A stretch of 7,412 bases of DNA. Origin: JAUYQR01 sp031377265 (GTDB lineage Bacteria > Pseudomonadota > Alphaproteobacteria > Rhodobacterales > Rhodobacteraceae). The notes under the pieces are model-generated. The model was not told the DNA's origin. It worked only from the letters and a program-made list of their open reading frames with translations, and did no database searches. Below are positions 5,655 through 7,412 of the stretch, piece by piece (the first letter of the stretch is position 1; each line of letters starts with the position of its first letter). A program made the translations under genes and the position numbers. Where the stretch lies: positions 1 through 7,412 of the forward strand of contig NZ_JANMET010000124.1 in NCBI RefSeq assembly GCF_031377265.1. The letters are read 5' to 3'.

Positions 5655-6398
5655 TCACCCCGCCAAGCCCCCGATCGGGATCAAGTCCGGACAGCCCGGT
5701 CGGATCGGCCCGCCCGCCGCATCGCCCGCCCAGCGATCCACCCGCAAACCAGCCTCGGCAATCAGGCGTTCCAGTTCCGAAAGCGGTGGAAAGGCAATCC
5801 GCGACGTGGCCGAGTACTCCCGTCCATCCGTCAGACGGTAGTGCGTCTCATAGCTCACGACGTCGCTGCCAGCCTCCAGCCATGCATCGTTCCACCGCTC
5901 CACCATCCCGAACACCGGATGCGCCCGCCGCTCTCGCGTGGCCTCCGGCGTCCAGTCTTGCCATTCCCGCGCGTCCGGGTTGCGGCTGTCAAAGAAGAAC
6001 CGCCCGCCCGGCAGCAGATGCCGCCGGATCACCGCCAGAACCGCCGCCCGATCCTCTACCGTCAGCAATGTCTGAAACGCGTGGCCCGTCATCACCACCG
6101 CATCGAACCGCTTGCCAATATCCAGATGCCGGGCATCGGCCTCCACCCATGTGACAAGCTGGCCCCCCGGCCGCACCCGCGCAATGTCGAGCATCGCCGC
6201 CGCCGGATCGACGCCCACCGCACGGGCCCCCCGCCCGGCCAGCGCCGCCGTAAAGATCCCCGTGCCGCAGCCAAGGTCCAGCACCGTCGTGGCCCCCGCC
6301 ACCAGTGCGGCGAACCCGTCGAAATCCGCTGTCCACGGGCAGTCCCAATCGTAAAACTGCGCCAGATCGGGATCTTGGAACAACCTGTCCAACTGCAT
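5655..6398 (-). CDS. class I SAM-dependent methyltransferase
   Basis: From the ATG at 6398 the product is 247 residues with a Rossmann-like methyltransferase core. Motif I is VLDLGCGTGIFT (39-50), which binds S-adenosylmethionine. The acidic residue after strand 2 is in VGVDPAAAML (61-70), the next conserved Asp is in EADARHLD (86-93), and LLPGGRFFFD (128-137) is the post-core signature. The N-terminal FQDPDLAQFYDWD and the C-terminal region (about 150-245, with SRIAFPPLSELERLIAEAGL) fit the methyltransferase 11/25-type small-molecule enzymes; the substrate cannot be told. An upstream in-frame extension to 6461 exists, but ATG 6398 is preferred because GGAGG lies 7 bases before it (plus 6406-6410) and family similarity starts there. 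A GTG immediately before it (6399-6401) is in frame. The gene is convergent with the broken SnoaL-like gene and divergent from the DUF6524 gene, so it appears to be monocistronic. Confidence 0.9.
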   Translation of the reverse strand: MQLDRLFQDPDLAQFYDWDCPWTADFDGFAALVAGATTVLDLGCGTGIFTAALAGRGARAVGVDPAAAMLDIARVRPGGQLVTWVEADARHLDIGKRFDAVVMTGHAFQTLLTVEDRAAVLAVIRRHLLPGGRFFFDSRNPDAREWQDWTPEATRERRAHPVFGMVERWNDAWLEAGSDVVSYETHYRLTDGREYSATSRIAFPPLSELERLIAEAGLRVDRWAGDAAGGPIRPGCPDLIPIGGLAG

Positions 6399-6498
6399 CA
6401 CCTCGCCTCCATCCCGCCGCAGCCACCGGAAAGGCTGGACATCATTCGCCGCATTTGTCACCTCTTTGCCAACACCATTGCAACTCCGGGATCATCTC

Positions 6499-6894
6499 AT
6501 GGGCATCCTTCTGCGCTGGCTTGGCGCTTTCCTGCTGCTTGCGGCAATCTTCAACCCGACGCGATGGAACTTTGTCACCTGGGCGCGAACAAACTGGCCC
6601 GATCAGATGCCGTTGATCGTGTTTGGCGGCCTGATCCTTGCGGTGGCGATGATGGTCTACATCGTGGCCACGATGCGCTCCATCGGCCTGCTCGGCGCCA
6701 TCGTCATCGCCGCGATCTTCGCCGCCGGTCTGTGGGTTCTCACCGATTGGGGCCTGCTGGCGCTTGGCAATTCCGTCCTCACCGTCTGGCTGGCGATCTT
6801 CGCGCTCTCGCTCATCCTCGGGATCGGGCTCAGCTGGTCGATCCTGCGCCAGCGCCTGTCCGGTCAGGCTTCGGTGGACGAAATCGATGGCTAG
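6499..6894 (+). CDS. DUF6524-like four-helix membrane protein
   Basis: The 131-residue product has about four hydrophobic helices (near 3-17, 37-57, 62-83 and 92-113) and a short acidic C-terminal tail (SGQASVDEIDG). The start MGILLRWLGAFLLLAAIFNP, the segment TRWNFVTWAR, and the end GIGLSWSILRQRLSGQASVD match my memory of the DUF6524 family found in Rhodobacteraceae and relatives. It is an inner-membrane protein of unknown function. The ATG at 6499 is chosen over an in-frame TTG at 6466 because similarity begins at MG(I/F)LLRWLG; the Shine-Dalgarno is weak (CCGGGA region just upstream). It is divergent from the methyltransferase across about 100 bp and is followed after 32 bp by the GT61 gene in the same direction, so the two may share a transcript. 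A TTGTCA at 6455-6460 might be a -35 element, but no good -10 follows. Confidence 0.82.
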   Translation: MGILLRWLGAFLLLAAIFNPTRWNFVTWARTNWPDQMPLIVFGGLILAVAMMVYIVATMRSIGLLGAIVIAAIFAAGLWVLTDWGLLALGNSVLTVWLAIFALSLILGIGLSWSILRQRLSGQASVDEIDG

Positions 6895-6926
6895 TCAGCC
6901 CCCTGTAACCCGGCTCGGCTGATCCC

Positions 6927-7412
6927 GTGCCAGATCTGCTGTCGGTCAAGGACGCCATCCTTCGGCCCACCCGCCCCGGCGAAAAGGCCGATTTCCACCA
7001 AGTCTGCGGCGTCTTCACGGCCGACGGCACCGCCGTTCCGGCCGCCCAGACCACAACACGGGTCGGCCCGCTCTGCCTGCCTTGTCCGCCGCCCGACCCC
7101 GGCCCACTGCCGCTGCGCTCTGGCCGCTGGCTTTTCGGCGGCATTGGCTTTCATCACTTTGGCCACGCGCTGATCTTTTCCACTGCCCGGCTCTGGGCGC
7201 TCGATCACCTCACCGGCGGGCTGGACGGCCTGCTATTCCTTGATCGGGGAACCACAGGCGCAACCCGCCCCGGAACCACCAGAAATCTGCAGCATATCCT
7301 TCGTCTTTTGGGGGTGGACCTTCCAGTTGTGACGGTCGGGCAGGACGAACGCGTCGCGCAGCTGGTCGTCCCGGACGAAGGCATATCGACGGCAGAAAAC
7401 CTGTTCGACGGC
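6927..7412 (+). CDS. glycosyltransferase family 61 (DUF563) protein, N-terminal part
   Basis: An open frame starts at GTG 6927 and runs without a stop to the window edge (162 codons seen). An in-frame TAA at 6906-6908 makes this GTG the first usable standard start, although no clear Shine-Dalgarno precedes it. The key segment is GRWLFGGIGFHHFGHALIF (about 67-84) followed by STARLWAL (85-92), which matches the HFGHFL-x-ARLWAL signature of DUF563/GT61 proteins. GLLFLDRG (101-108) and LLGVDLPVVTV (128-138) then fit the following strand and helix of that fold. GT61 enzymes transfer sugars from nucleotide donors, and bacterial members are commonly linked to surface polysaccharides; donor and acceptor are unknown here. 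The C-terminal half lies outside the window. It sits 32 bp after the DUF6524 gene on the same strand. Confidence 0.8.
   Translation, partial: MPDLLSVKDAILRPTRPGEKADFHQVCGVFTADGTAVPAAQTTTRVGPLCLPCPPPDPGPLPLRSGRWLFGGIGFHHFGHALIFSTARLWALDHLTGGLDGLLFLDRGTTGATRPGTTRNLQHILRLLGVDLPVVTVGQDERVAQLVVPDEGISTAENLFDG

Noticed and set aside
5841..6908. A 355-codon plus-strand open frame across the methyltransferase and DUF6524 genes
   Set aside because: It runs antisense to the methyltransferase and out of frame through DUF6524. Its product is Arg/Pro/His-rich with no recognisable domain.
6830..7208. Minus-strand open frames opposite the GT61 gene
   Set aside because: The plus-strand frame carries the GT61 signature. 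The opposite products are Gly/Arg/Ser-rich shadows.

Overview
The window is GC-rich, densely coded DNA that looks chromosomal and alphaproteobacterial, most likely from the Rhodobacteraceae. The lineage call rests on recognised protein families: a DUF2842 membrane protein directly behind purA, a DUF6524 membrane protein, a GT61/DUF563 glycosyltransferase, and a long acidic protein whose ends resemble a conserved hypothetical protein of Rhodobacterales. No mobile element, CRISPR array, tRNA or rRNA is visible. The lineage call comes from remembered family resemblance, not from a database search.

Layout from left to right. Positions 1-102 (+) hold the last 33 codons of an EamA/DMT-type transporter. 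It runs tail-to-tail into, and overlaps, a thiamine pyrophosphokinase gene (80-745, -). A 137-bp AT-richer divergent intergenic region follows. Next is the dominant gene, an 868-codon acidic, low-complexity protein (883-3489, +) with conserved-looking ends and internal tandem repeats. It converges on a purA-DUF2842 pair (5065 to 3517, -) across 27 bp that contain a strong hairpin. Upstream of purA lies a small SnoaL/NTF2-like gene (about 5191-5636, +) split by a 17-bp near-duplication that shifts the frame. It converges on a class I SAM-dependent methyltransferase (5655-6398, -). A 100-bp divergent gap then leads to a DUF6524 four-helix membrane protein (6499-6894, +) and the start of a glycosyltransferase family 61 gene (6927 to the window edge, +).

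Functionally this is ordinary chromosome: vitamin B1 cofactor synthesis (thiN), the first committed step from IMP to AMP (purA), small conserved membrane proteins, a methyltransferase and a probable surface-glycan enzyme. Apart from the purA-DUF2842 coupling, and possibly the DUF6524-GT61 pair, I see no operon logic tying the genes into one system. The two things most worth a second look are the unexplained 868-residue protein, with its in-frame expanding repeats, and the freshly broken SnoaL-like gene. I do not see a convincing novel defence, mobile or biosynthetic system.
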